Assembly (NCBI GenBank): GCA_016508695.1
Contig: VNKQ01000018.1
Location: 496,001 to 560,000, forward strand
DNA from: Hyphodiscus hymeniophilus
Taxonomy: Eukaryota; Ascomycota; Leotiomycetes; Helotiales; Hyphodiscaceae
Direction of reading: 5' to 3'
Length of the DNA: 64,000 nt
In this document: positions 35,801-47,702 of the stretch, one piece after another
Layout of the letters: every line of letters begins with the position of its first letter
How positions within the stretch are numbered: position 1 is the first letter of the stretch
The notes under the pieces: model-generated
Told to the model about the DNA's origin: nothing
Databases searched by the model: none
Seen by the model: only the letters and a program-made list of their open reading frames with translations
Position numbers and translations under genes: made by a program

Positions 35801-37248
35801 GTTGAATGTATCTTATCCAAATATTCGAAATTTTAGAATGCGAGCTGTGCAATCGATGCCCTTGATAGTCTGAGATTTTTTGAAGGATTGGATGTGACCA
35901 AAACATATCCGGATGATCGGATACTAACATAAATAACAGAGCCTTTCATACGCCACACAGATAGGCAGAAAATCATATATCGGGGGGTAGCTCTCGCCAT
36001 GGCGATTGCTCAATAACGTCAGACTGTGTCAACGCCGAGCAAAAAGCCATCACGCTCCCAGGCATGTAAGAGGGAACTGCATCGCAAGTGTCGCCCCATT
36101 CTTCTCGGAAGGCGGGGCAGAGAGTCTACCGAGGAGGCTCTTGTGTACAGAATCTGGGACGGTAACAAGACTGGCTGCGTTTAGAGTATGAAGATTACTC
36201 AATTCGGGCTACGAGCAAGCAGCGCATTTGCTTGCACAGTAAAAAAGATCGAATTCGCACGAAATGAAAGAGAGTATGTGGATGGAAATGATTAGTGGTG
36301 GGAGACATTGCGAGAAAGAGAGGCGGAAAGGCCACCACATTCGGCATATGTGGCGCACAGCGTAAGACTTACCTCATTGTGTCCTAGAACGTGCCGTTTT
36401 GGTGTTGCACAAAATGAAACATGTGGAACAAGATTGATGGAGGAGGTTGTTCCAGATTCCCCTCGTACACTACGCACTCCTATCCCAATTCAGGCATCGC
36501 GTTGCTTCCGAAGCACTCGTTAAAGATCACATGACAAGGGCAGCTCGAGGCTTGACATATGATAAATCAACAGACAAGTAAACTACGGAGACTGTTCGCT
36601 GTCAAGAGAGGACTATTGATTCTTTCGATTTTCCCCCTGCTTCTGATCGCGGAGCACTTTTGACAGGAACTTACTCGATCAATGTTCACGTGATAATAGC
36701 ACATAATATGGGACTTCGGTCACATAAGGCAGGTATACACTAGGGTTCCCGCAGATAAAGATACAGGTTTACTGGGGGATATTACGTTAGTTCGCATTCT
36801 TATGACCGACCTACAAGGTCACTCATTGAGTGGACTTTCATGCCATTTTAGGTACGTTAGCGAGCTAAAGGACCACGAAACACCTTTTACTCTGTAAATA
36901 AGCCCCTGTAGAGGTAGTTTTGTCAAACAGCAAGAGGATTAGTAGGGTTACCTAGTAATAAGGTACTAACGTAATATACCCCAGCAATACTGTAGGAAGA
37001 AACCTCTCAAGGGTGTTTGTATGCGTTCCAACAAGTATGAAGTGGTTCTGGAGTATTGGCATGGTACTCAATATATGATAAATGATTTCTACACTGCACT
37101 AGCCTCCAACACCAAAGCAGCAAGTCTAGATTATAGCCCCAAGAACGCAAGTTTCAAGCAAAGTCTTGCGGAAAACCACCATACAGATCATCTTAATCTA
37201 ACATACTTGTATTTACAACAAGTCCTTCCGTCAAAATGCCCCGGACTT
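35801..37248. other. 1.4-kb intergenic region
   Basis: Between the 5' end of the 546-residue gene and the 3' end of the DUF7702-like gene. Frames near 36300 on both strands are short and overlap one another; no domain is seen. Nothing is called. Confidence 0.45.
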
Positions 37249-38164
37249 TCAATTGCCTGCTGTAAGGCCAACCAGCGTATACATCACCACTATAATGAAT
37301 TCCTCCAAGATGGCCATGAAGAGTTGTACTAACGGCTTGCCTCCCGTTATCGAAAAAGTCGAGTTATTCGAAAAGGCAGCGAAAATACTCCAGAGCAAAC
37401 GGACGGCAAGTAGAGGGAGCGCAGCCAAAACGGCAAAATATATGCGTTTCTCTCCTCGGGGAGCATTCCCAACATCCTTCATAGTGATAATAACCAGCGC
37501 TGAAAGAAGAAGGTACACGACCAGAAAGATTATGACTGCAATCTTGGTGTATTTATGGCCAGTTGTAACTTCCGAATGGTTTGTGGTGTCCGCCTCATCG
37601 ATTCCACCGACAATGGCGAGAATCAAAGCGATCATCGTCGGGAGCTGGGCAATCTGGATGACACGACTTCGTCGGGAGTTGGCAGTGGCTCGGTTCGAGA
37701 TGATCTTCTGTCTGTTCATCCGTCAGTCTTGCTCTCAAGGAGAAAAAGGTTATCAACGTACCCAACACCCATGAGCGGGAGATTCGAAGTACCCCTTGAA
37801 GAGCCCTGCAAATGGAAAGAGACCTCATCGGTTCTGAGAAGATGTTTAGCTATCCTTCGGAAGCTTATACAGAGCATAAAACTGACATTCTTTTTAAGAG
37901 GCCCATAGATGCCATCAGCAGTGGACTGAGACCGACCGATTGAAGGATGGCGCTCCATTCTGCATCTGTTTTGCTCGTGGGATGATGAACACTTTCGATT
38001 TTGAAGCCAGCACCAGCAACTCGAACGATACAGAATATAGCGAGATATATCCATCCGAGCTGTTTTTGGAATCCATGACGGAAGACAACGATAATCGTAA
38101 GAATGAATATGGGGATGTAAACGCAAAGTTCGGCGTAGGCAATTACTTCTGAAGTATTCACCAT
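37249..38164 (-). CDS. DUF7702-like multi-pass membrane protein
   Basis: Three exons (38164-37887, 37833-37762, 37711-37249) encode 270 residues; introns are 53 and 50 nt, the first with a GCTAAAC branch site. The start is MVNTSEVIAYAELCVYIPIF. About seven hydrophobic segments follow, including FILTIIVVF, WIYLAIFCIVRVAG, LQSVGLSPLLMASMG, LPTMIALILAIVGG, IAVIIFLVVYLLLSALVII, FAVLAALPLLAVRLLWSIF and FIIVVMYTLVGLT. The RxxG and VRLLWSIFAAF pattern is characteristic of a fungal 7TM-like family (DUF7702) found across Pezizomycotina, function unknown. The small middle exon (24 residues) is inferred from phase and is the least certain part. Confidence 0.82.
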
Positions 38165-39804
38165 CTTGGCGAGGAGAAACAAAGTCTAATGCAGAAATCG
38201 AAGAGTAGGGTTTTTAAATCAAGAGCGCAATTATGTAGTCTCGATATGGACAGGTTTGCCGCGGTTCGAAGAGTGGAAATGGAGGTTTGAGAAGAAGACC
38301 CTCCATCTCTTCTTATATGAACAGAATTCGAAATAGCGATGCATAAACAAGACCTGTTCTCCAACAGGATATGCCATCGTCGCAAACATGGCTCAGACGA
38401 TAGCAGTGGAGAACTCTCTGATTCAGCTCAACGACAAGTTAAGCTCAACCATTTCGAACCAAGTTGGGCATTCGCAGCGTGGTGTAAACCCGATTAGGAG
38501 AGTACTGGTACTTGATGGTGCGGCATATTGGCTCGCACTAACACGCCATCTCGGGGTTAGTGCGGTTTAACAATGCGGTCTTTCATCATCAATGCTGTTG
38601 TTGCTTAGTGGTCGCAATCGATATCGTGGAAAGGCGCTCGATGGAACGCAGCAATGATTATTATAGTGAATAAAAACAAAAATCAATGGCTAAGATTGAA
38701 TATGCCTAATTTCAGGCGCGTAATGTGATCTTTTAGTGTTTTATACCCAAGCTAAACTTGTCGCTGATACCTCAAGAACTATCTATAGACTTCAACGTTT
38801 AACAATAAATGGATATCTAAAATGCATCACTCACGAGTGCCTTTAGATTTTCGAGGTACTTCCTTTCAACTCTTCCATTTTAGTATCGTAGGATGAAAGT
38901 TAGTGGCGTAGTTTTAAAGAAGGAGAACAATTTTGTTCCGTTAAATCATACCATCGTCCAGGCTAGTATATTGAGTCTTCGTAGGTTTGCAACGGCTTTG
39001 AAGAACGAATCTGCACCCAAATGATGTGTAAACTCAAAGCTTAATAGCTAATATAAGTTAATCAATTGATCGAAGGAGTGTACCGATCTGGATGGCAGTA
39101 ACCCCCAGAGGGCCGATTAGTGCGAGCCATCAGCCGCACAATCAGTTGACATTGCAGACACAAAGGTCTCCAAAATCATGGTCCCAGTATAGCTTCGGTC
39201 GACTAACGACTACATCGAGCGCAGTGCGAGATTCGGTTGTGTACAGTATGACCACACATGAGCAAGGAGACGGACGTTCCGATATTCGGTTGACTGAAGA
39301 TTTCCAGGAGGCTTGTTTCGGGGCCGTAGACGCTACGAGAGAACCCCTGAATTGGGCCTAGTTGATGGCGCAGCCTTTAAGCGAACGTTTTCGTGACGAC
39401 GTCGAGCAGGCAAGATCTTATCCTTCACTTCTATGCCATTTGACTGGCTCTTCGCTGCCTTTGTCATCCATTGGAGGTAGGCTGACGTGGTAAGGCTACA
39501 CGAAAATCATCTCTTTCTTAGTTGAGCCGATGTCCTTTACTCAGCCCAGCGTCGCTACTGGCCAAGTCCGTCACTGCCGTACGAGGGGTGATGACTGGAT
39601 GCGAAAAAGATCGAAACCTTTAATATACCGGTGTTCGTTTCGCAAAGTTCTCTTATTTCGTTGTGAAAGCATTCGCCATCAATTTCTTCTTGCTGATTCA
39701 ATCGCATGAACTGGACTCGACTACCCCTTTCTACCCATAACCTCGAACCACCGAAAACGACGGCTGTTTTGAAAGTTAATACACTTTGACGCAACGCCAA
39801 CAAC
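38165..39804. other. 1.6-kb AT-rich intergenic region
   Basis: Divergent upstream region of the DUF7702-like gene and the Zn2Cys6 regulator. A 60-codon plus-strand frame at 38388-38570 starts with a protein-like stretch (MAQTIAVENSLIQLNDKLSS) and could be a small exon, but I found no convincing continuation. The stretch 38680-39080 is AT-rich with no features. Confidence 0.4.
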
Positions 39805-41753
39805 ATGGTTTATTGCGGGAAACCAAGTAAGGCATGTGCAGAGTGTCGCCTTAGACGGACGAAAGTTAGTTGAGCAGATTCATAAGCCATGCGACAACCT
39901 CAGTCGATAAACTTCTGTCCAGTGTTCTAATTTGTTCAGTGCGATACTTTAAAGCCATCATGCTCTCAGTGTATTCGTGCCGGCCGCACTTGTCAAGGAT
40001 ATAGAGACCCTCAGGATATGATGTTTCGCGATGAGTCGCAGGTTCTTTCAACTAAACGTCAACGTTTGGCTGCCGTGAAAAAGGCTCGCCATACCGTCTC
40101 ACTACCACCGGCCAAAGAGGCCGAATCAAGCCTTGTGCGTGTATCCTCGGAACTACCAGCACTTGAATTTAGCTACAAGGGTTCAAGTCCTATGAGCTTC
40201 TTGGCTCTTGACTTGGGCTCATCTGCCGAGGAACAAGCGACTTGTTTCTTCTGGTAAGCTTGTTCCCATATCACAGTAATCTGTCAGAAATAGGGACCAC
40301 GAGCCGCTTGAAGGTCTTGAGCCTCATAATTCTATAAAGACTGTGCAATTAGCCTCTAGGCTATGCCTATAACAAAGCCAGCGCAGTACCGTGCTAATAT
40401 AATTATAGGAGGAACTATGTTTTGCAAGAGCACAGATCTCATAATGGCAACTTCCAATACCTTTCTGATCTATACAGTCGGGAAGAGATTGGAAAATCGC
40501 TATCAGAGACCATTGCCTGTCTCGGACTCGTTGGATTGTCAAACTTCTGGAAAGCACCCAATATCATGCGAGCAGCCCAGTCAAAGTATAATTCAGCCCT
40601 GCAACTAGTCAGTTCGAGGTTGAGAAATGTTGAGGAAGCTAAGGCCGATCAGACATTGGTGGCTGTAATGTTGCTTGGTCTCTACGAGGTAAGACATTGC
40701 TCCTATGGTCTGGTTGTGACCACTCGAACTAATGTTTCCTTTCAGACAAATACCTGCAATAGTCCCCAATCGATGCACTCGTGGACTAAGCACATCACTG
40801 GAGCCGCGGCGCTACTAAGCCTTCGTGGGAAGCAGCAACTGAAGACACCGATTGGCCATCATCTATTCGTTCACCTGAGGACTCAAGTTGTACGACCCTC
40901 CAGCTCCAGCTCTTGAGCCCACCGCTAACTATTGAAGATAACAAACTGCGTTCAAAGACATGTTACAGTCCCACCAAACATCAGCGAGTGGTCACAAGCG
41001 GCTCTCGAATACGAAACCGAAGAAGAAGCCGTGTCAACCAATCTTTCGGAAATTGCCATCAAGTATTGTAATCTTCGTGCCTCGATGAGCTCGTTCAATG
41101 ACTACAGCAACTCCGAATATCTGATTGCTTGTCTATGCTCTGTTGATCTCGAATACTCCGAATTTCTGAATCACTGCCCAATCTCTTTCATCTACAGCAC
41201 AATGTCATTAGACCGTCGCTCTGAGGAGGTCTTCTCGGATCACTACCATGTATATTCGAGCATATGGACAGCGACCGTATGGAATCACTATCGATGCGTG
41301 CGAATCCTTGTTAATGAACTTATCATCGACCAAATTAGCTATGTTCTTACTCACCCGGAGGAGTATGCTTCAAGCTGGGAGAGTGTATCGTTCTATGAAA
41401 GCCAGCTCCTCGCATCCAACTCGACCTTACAGCACCTGTGCCACGACATCTGTGCCAGCGTCCCATTCTACTTGGGGTACAGTGTCAACGCTAGTGATCG
41501 TGCCTCACGACCCCCTCCGAAAGCTGTCAGCGGTAACTTACTTCTATGGCCACTTTACAGTGCTGCAGTGACTCGAATCGTCTCCGATGTGATGCGTGAC
41601 TGGGTTGCTGGCAGACTTAGGATTATAGCAGATGTGATGGGTATTCGTCAAGCAGCACCTTTGGCGTACACACTCGGATTGCAACAGGACCTTTTGGAGT
41701 GGGAACCAGGGACCGAGAACGACGGGTCTGGAACCTTGGGCCGTGGCACTTGA
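39805..41753 (+). CDS. Zn2Cys6 fungal transcription factor
   Basis: Five exons: 39805-39864, 39940-40253, 40409-40688, 40746-40889, 40938-41753; 537 residues. The N-terminal cluster has Cys at 11, 14, 21, 28, 31 and 38 (spacing CX2CX6CX6CX2CX6C), with the basic RLRRTK between. Intron 1 (75 nt) falls inside the cluster, between Lys20 and Cys21, a common location in this family. The middle and C-terminal regions match the fungal-specific transcription factor domain of the DUF3468 type (SETIACLGLVGLSNFW, ALQLVSSRL, QTLVAVMLLGLYE, WTKHITGAAALLSLRG). It binds DNA in the nucleus as a local or global regulator. It lies about 4 kb from the oxygenase/transporter pair, so control of those genes is possible but unproven. 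Intron 2 is long (155 nt) and may hide an extra exon. Confidence 0.9.
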
Positions 41754-41884
41754 AACACTATTCCTCACGCCAAGATCAAGTTACAGCATACCCATGAAGA
41801 GAACGAGAACTCTGTTCTTTACGGGAAGAAGAATGCGATTGGAATGATAGTGGAAATCTTGATGAGAGTGGTTTATCAAATTCG

Positions 41885-42403
41885 GTGAAGTGTCATTTGG
41901 GGACGATCACTACAGGCAAGACATTCCGTCCGGCCAAGTACGATATGATCCTTATCCAGACACCCCATCCTATCAAGAAGATTCACAAATCCATCATCCT
42001 CCTCCAGGGTCTTCTGGGATGTCCGACCCTGCATTTCGGTGTCGTTGACTTGCGGGATTGCGCCGAGCCACATCTACTCGCCATGAGCGTCCGTGCTGCC
42101 GCAGGGGAGCGCTTCCTCGCCATCTCCCTACTAGCTATGACAGTGGAACAATTCGCGATCGTGTTAGAGAAGAGACTGTCGATGGTTGCCACGAGAACCA
42201 AGACGAGGACTGTGCCAGATCCTTTGCTTCGCATCATGGGGATCTTCGATGCGCAGGTGGCGTCGATCACACCCCGGCTGGGGAAGGAGTCGGATGCAAC
42301 AAATGAAAAGGTGAAGCGGCTCCTGGGCTGGGAGCCGAGAAGCAGCCACTGTCGCCACAGCGCAGTTGTTGGTGAAGTTAGGATTGGTGAAGTTTCAAAA
42401 TGA
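41885..42403 (+). pseudogene. C-terminal remnant of an extended SDR (epimerase/dihydroflavonol reductase type)
   Basis: The frame carries the C-terminal third of NAD-dependent epimerase / dihydroflavonol-4-reductase-like proteins: a VVDLRDCAEPHLLAM segment (family VDVRDVAxLHL), AGERFLAI, a RLSMVATRTKTRTVPDPLLR stretch, SITPRLGKESDATNEKVKRL and LGWEPRS. The nucleotide-binding GxxGxxG and the catalytic YxxxK that should precede it are absent upstream; the DNA before about 41980 encodes unrelated sequence and joins the 3' flank of the transcription-factor gene. So this is a truncated relic, not a functional reductase. The parent copy may exist elsewhere in the genome. There is no evidence of a mobile element at its edges. 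Confidence 0.65.
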
Positions 42404-43097
42404 TGCGATGGAAGATACAAATGCCTGACTGGATCTTCCGAAATCATCAAAGGGCGAGCGGATGGGTTCGCGTTAGCCATAGGTGTCTGGTTATTAAAGC
42501 GAAGTGAGAGGCTGGAGGCACAGGCGAAGCCCCATTCTAGAGTGGACACCAAACATTACTCTTTCTATGAATGCACCATGTTTTCCACCTTGGTTCAAGT
42601 GAAATAAACGCTGGAGAAATGATACTTCACAGCAATTGCACTAATGCATCTGCTGTGTCTCGAGAAGGCCAGTTTCGCGGTTGTTTTTTGAGGAACTTAC
42701 CCCTTTTATCAACTCGCTTAAGCGTTCGGAATGCCGTGCATCGCTTGATAATCGATTGGATGTCTAACACAAGATCAAAGTGCGGGACGCAAATGTTTGA
42801 ACTATCCGTGACTTGATTCGCTCGAAGCTGTCGAGCTTCAGGACACTAGAATGCTCCAGGTGAAGGTGATAAAGCCAAGCCGGAGCGAACCGGTGATCCG
42901 AGTAAAAACGGGTGTTACCGTGTAGGTAAGCGGTGGAATTCCACCTTGGTTGACGCAGCCTCCGCATTCCTCCTCCGCAGACGTCCTTTCAACCAACTCA
43001 CATATAAATCCGAAGACGTTTTAAAGACATTGGTTCGCTCGCCATTCTATCTAAAATTCTTACCACTCACCGAGCCACCTCCCACATCCTTCCCCAA
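42404..43097. other. intergenic region
   Basis: About 700 bases between the SDR relic and the DUF1990-like gene; it includes that gene's promoter. No gene seen. Confidence 0.45.
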
Positions 43098-43915
43098 ATG
43101 GCCATTGTTCTACGAAATAAGTTCTTTCTCGCTTCCGCTCTCTCACTTCCTGCTACTGCCATACTAGTCAAGCTATTCCTACATAATCACCCATTATCAT
43201 CCTTCAGAACTCGAACTATAGAGTCGACAGAGACACTCTCACCGACTTCTGCAACGTCCTTCTCGATACACAACCTAGTCGATCCAAACAATCACTTGGG
43301 AATCGTAGATAGCCGCTCCATCCGTTTACTGAAGAGTCAGGTTGGGAGCTATCCGGTTGAAGAGATCTTAGCGCGATTCCTGAAAGGGTTCTTTGGCGGC
43401 TGGGTCTTCACTCCCGAGAGGCTTCTGATTGCATCTCTGAACGGGATTGGAATGAAGTTCATCCCCGTGCAATTTTCCAGTACGAAGACCACTCAGCAGA
43501 AAACCACACCTCTTAGGCGCTGAATAAGAGTACAGAAATCAAGCCTAAAGGGCCAACTCTCTCGTCGCTTGGAGATTTCTCCTCGACGGAATTGCCGCCT
43601 CGCCACACCATGCTTTGGGGCTGTTCCTTCATCGTCCTTGATTACCAGATCATTTCCCCCTCTCCCACACATCTCGATGATGCTCCACCGAGCTTCATCG
43701 AAATCGGATTCGGAGATGATCGCAAGCGGTTTGCAGGCCTCCATCGATTCGAGGTTACACGCTCACGTGATGGCGGAGCCACGATCTGCTTCTCGAGCTT
43801 TTCGTGCAACCCGACGGTGAACAAGGCTCCATTCCCGAAGTGGATCTTTCGCTTTCATCTATTCTACGCGCAGTGTCTGTTCAGAGATGGGATTAGAGAG
43901 GTTCTGAGCACGTGA
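43098..43915 (+). CDS. DUF1990/UPF0548-like fungal protein
   Basis: Two exons (43098-43479, 43536-43915) with a 56-nt intron (GTACGA...TACAG) encode 253 residues. The splice is needed because the first frame stops at 43523 while homologous-looking sequence continues in another phase. An N-terminal hydrophobic anchor (FFLASALSLPATAILVKLF) is followed by a soluble domain. Landmarks: VEEILARFLKGFFGGWVFTPERL, LPPRHTMLWGCSFIVLDYQI, FIEIGFGDDRKRFAGLHRFEV and FSCNPTVNKAPFP...FHLFYAQCLFRDGIREVL. I know this pattern from uncharacterised ascomycete proteins distantly like DUF1990; no biochemical role is known to me. Likely membrane-anchored (inference from the first helix). Confidence 0.78.
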
Positions 43916-44213
43916 GAGTATGGTGCGAAGACGGACAAAGTGAATGAGACATGGCGGCCTTGATCATTTTCCGTCAACTGTCAATAAAGAACTTGCGAAT
44001 AGTAGGGCTTCCAGTGCCTCGACATCTCGCCGAGCGTTATAGCGAGACACCTGGTGTACTAATTTGAGTTTCAAAGATTGCATAACTTGTACGCTACAGT
44101 GTAAATCATATATTGTTCGGTTGTGGATTAAGAAGATGGAACGAGAGGACGAAGAGCTGATGAACGTATCCTACTCAACCTTAATATAACAGGCTAGGCT
44201 AGGGTAGCTTAAT
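43916..44213. other. convergent intergenic region
   Basis: About 300 bases between the DUF1990-like gene and the oxygenase gene, which converge. Nothing seen. Confidence 0.5.
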
Positions 44214-45469
44214 TTAATTATAGTAGTTCTGCACCTTCAAACCGTTGAACTCAAATGAGGTGCCTTCTCGCTTATCCAGTACAGTCTTGTGGTGAACATC
44301 CTTAACTCTGGCACGAACATACTCTGTCCCATTCGGGACTTTCTGATTGGGGTCTTTGTCCTCCTCAGTCAAAAGCCCTAGGCGATCGAGCAAGGGAGAT
44401 GGCGCTGCCTTCATAGGCGTATGATCTCCAGGTCTACTAAAGTACAGTAATCCGAGTCTTGGAATGTTGATCTGGTCGGCTGGTGGTGTCACAACGCGAT
44501 GAACGGTTGATTTGACGAAACCTGCAGGTCAGTTGTTCGTATTGAAAATTCACATTTGCCAGTAGACGAAATACGAGATAGGAAAACATACCTTTGGTGA
44601 GAAAAGTCAGTGTATCAGCAGCGTTGCATGTGATGCCTCCCTCGACGGGCTTGACATATTTCCACTGTCCCTCCGGAGTTCGGATTTGCAGTCCCGCCAC
44701 GTGTTGGGAGAAAAGCAGAGTCAAGCTTCCAAAATCCGTATGGCCGCCCTTAGAATAGGCCTGAGCCAGATCCCATTCTTTTTGAGTGCGCACATTGTAG
44801 ATCATGTAACGAAGATGGTCATCAGAAAGTTGATTATATGCATGTGCATCCGCGAGGTAGTTTTCCGGGAGCTCTAGAATGAGTGCAATGAGAACAAAGA
44901 GCTTCCGCGCAACTTTCTCCCAGACATCTCGGTGAAATGCGGCAATTTCGTCATAATTTTCCCTCGCAATTGAATGTAGAGGCTCCTTTGCAAGCTGTGG
45001 AATGGCTTTAGGTATGTTGAGCTATGAACCAGTGATCAGCACATGACTTGCTCTTTGGGAGGGATGTATAAACCATTTCAATGTTTTCTTTCACGCCAGT
45101 ATCCCCAATCCATCTTGAGTTCTCGCGATAGCCAAAATACTCGCCTTTCTCGAAATGGCAAGGGTTCGTGCGCTTCTCCTCTAAAGACTCCTTGAAGAAA
45201 GTATTACCGATGGTGAACTGTTTGAGCACACGCTCGTCATCAATCCCAGAATTGACCACGACCCAGAATCCGACACGGGTCACGGCATCATAAAGTTGTT
45301 TGGCAAGCTCCTGCTTTCCGCCTGGCTCGTCGAAGCGCGAGAGATCGATCTTGACCAGCGGAGCCCAGTCAAGATCTTCCTTGGTAGGAGCGGGACGACT
45401 CCAGGGCTTGACGAGCAACCTGTTTGTGCTTGCCGGCTGGGATGCCGGTTCTGTAGCTGAAGGTGCCAT
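44214..45469 (-). CDS. 2-oxoglutarate/Fe(II)-dependent oxygenase (IPNS-like)
   Basis: Three exons (45469-45074, 45021-44592, 44521-44214) encode 377 residues; introns are 52 and 70 nt. The N-terminal non-haem dioxygenase domain contains KIDLSRF, VTRVGFWVVVNSGID and FEKGEYFGYREN. The C-terminal jelly-roll has the iron ligands His226-x-Asp228 (GGHTDFGSLTLLF) and His283 (STVHRVV), plus an Arg at about 297 (PRLGLLYF) in the 2-oxoglutarate position. The usual R-x-S reads R-L-G here. The fold is that of isopenicillin-N-synthase-like enzymes, which hydroxylate, desaturate or cyclise small molecules. The substrate cannot be deduced. Its start lies 703 bases from the divergent transporter gene, suggesting a shared promoter and possibly a shared pathway. 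No targeting signal is seen. Confidence 0.92.
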
Positions 45470-46172
45470 GGGTTTAATACTGGAAATGAACGCTCCCGAC
45501 TCCCTGAAAACTCTCGAGCCTGAATTGATACTCGTAAAATTGACTCAGAGTTGCCGCGGGACTGCAAAAGAGGTCAGTACTTAAACAGCGACCAAGCTTT
45601 ATGGAAACCCAATACCCACCCACATAATGTTCTATCTCATGGCAAAGACGGCTATCGGAATGTATCCGCATGGTTTTTGGTTGATCAAAATTCTGACTCA
45701 AGAGTCGCATATATTGCGTGCTCATAGATCAGCCTTCACCCCGCTTTCCCCCCACCTTGCAATGAACGTTACTCAGCGGGGTTAAGCGGCAGTTGCGAAA
45801 CAGCCAATATGTATTAAATGGCCTCTTTGAAGATAAGAAACTTGCCCTGGAGGTGCAAGGCGTAGACCCTCGGGCAACTGCCGTAGGTGGTTTCACTCTG
45901 GCATCACAACTTATTGGTACTTACGCGGCCAGCGCTTGCTCAGATATCAGAGTGAACCATAAATAACAGTAACGCATGGCAGAAGGTGGAAACCTTGCTT
46001 AAGCTTGTATGTAGTATATGTCGTCTTAACTGACATGAATGAGCATTGCAGGACGTGAGGCATCGAAACAGCTGTATATACTGCTGCGCCGAATTTCAAT
46101 TCATCCGTTGGACGCCAAGCAGAGGTATTTTGCCTACTTTGATATACTGGTCATCTTCCTTTTGTCCTCAGT
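45470..46172. promoter_or_regulatory. bidirectional promoter, oxygenase / transporter
   Basis: The 703-base gap between divergent starts contains the upstream regions of both genes. I could not identify a convincing CGG-N-CCG-type regulator site by eye. A short plus-strand frame starting at 46039 overlaps the transporter start and may be a uORF. Confidence 0.45.
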
Positions 46173-47702
46173 ATGGCAACTGACAAAGAGACTTCTTTTC
46201 CAGCCACCCTTGCATACATCGCGGATCCATCATCGAATCAAGAAGACTTGGCCACTAGCCAAGAGTATGATGCAGCATTCGAGAAAAGAGTGCTCCGGAA
46301 AGTCGATTTTTGGCTCGTCGGATTCTACTCTCTGGTGTATGTGTTCCGAGTGATTGACTCTTCGAACTACTCCAATGCCGCCATTATCAACCTCGAATCT
46401 GGAGATGGCATCAAGAAGCAGTTGCACCTTAATCCAAACCAATGGGCATGGACGCTGTCCATTTTCTCATACAGCTACTTGGTCTTTGAGCCCTCTAACA
46501 CTCTGCTTCTCAAGAAGTTCCGCCCTTCAAGATGGATGTTTGTCCTGATCCTAAGTTGGGGTATTTGTGCTTGTTCGGTTGCCGCAGTCAAGAATTTCAC
46601 AGGTATGATGATTGCCCGTTTTGCAATTGGAATGGCTGAAGCTGGCTTTTACCCTGCGGTTCTGTACCACATGTCGTTCTGGTACAAACCAAGCGAAATG
46701 CCTTGGCGAATTGCTCTCTTTTATTCCGTCGGCCAGATCTCGAGTGCGCTAAGCGGTCTTCTGGCCTATCTCATCGGGTTCATGAACAGACTTGGGGGTA
46801 TGCCAGGCTGGCGATGGTTGTTTCTTCTCGAAGGGCTTCCTGCCATTATTCTGGCGGTTCCTGCACTGTTCGGCCTTCCAGATTACCCTCAAACTGCCAA
46901 GATGCTGACGCCTGAAGAAAGAACGTTCATCTTGGAGGGTCTTTCATCTTCGGCTCCGTCTGGCGTAAAGGGAAACTGGGATTTTGCCTCTTTGAAAGAA
47001 CTGTTCAAAGACCCGACGGTATACACCTTCTCGTTTTACTGGATTGGACATGGAATTGGGGGATTTGGCGTCGGATATGCTCTTCCAACTGTCATATATG
47101 AGCTTGGCTTTACCACAACTTCTCTTTCTCAGCTGATGAATATTGTGAGTTTAGGGGAAGACTGTTGACGGAAGCCTTTGCTGATCCTAGCTTTCAGCCT
47201 CCATATATCTCATGCTTTATCTTCCTCAACATCCTCGGCTATATACTACACAAGAAGTGGATTAGTCCTTGGACAACAGCAGTCGCGAGCTTGTCTCTCT
47301 TTCAACAGCTCTTACAGACACTAATGATCGATAGTCGAGTCCACAACAATCATCTGCTACATTCTTCTCATAACCGTCCAGAGTGCCGTAGTCAAATATA
47401 TTTGCCTGATCGTGGCGACATCATGCGCAGGTTCGGCATATCCGGTCATCTGGCCAGAGCGTATTCGGGCTCTCGATGGAACGGTAGCCGCTGGTATGGG
47501 TATCGGCCTGACGAATGCAATGGCGCAGTTTGGTGGAATTGTTGGACCACATGTCTACAGCACTGTATTTGGCCCGACTTACCACCACTCCTATGTGATA
47601 TGTCTTTGCTTTTTGGTCATTGCAATCGCCGCGATCCTTGCATCATGGCTGCTGGTTTGGCGGAAGGACCGAAGGATCGCTGCTGGGTTGTCCACAAGGT
47701 AG
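46173..47702 (+). CDS. MFS transporter, anion:cation symporter (Dal5/Tna1-like) family
   Basis: Three exons (46173-47144, 47198-47281, 47340-47702) encode about 472 residues. Signature regions: RKVDFWLVGFYSLVYVFRVIDSSNYSNA in helix 1, MIARFAIGMAEAGFYPAVLYHMSFWY, and the late AGSAYPVIWPERIRALDGTVAAG. These define the ACS family that includes yeast nicotinate (Tna1), allantoate (Dal5) and vitamin H transporters. Helices 1-6, the cytosolic loop (PDYPQTAKMLTPEERTFI) and helices 7-12 are all present. Intron 1 is a standard 53-nt intron. Intron 2 (47282-47339) uses a weak donor GTCGCG and acceptor GTCGAG, chosen because it alone restores WTTA-STTIICY in frame. A substrate linked to the divergent oxygenase is a reasonable inference only. 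Confidence 0.86.
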
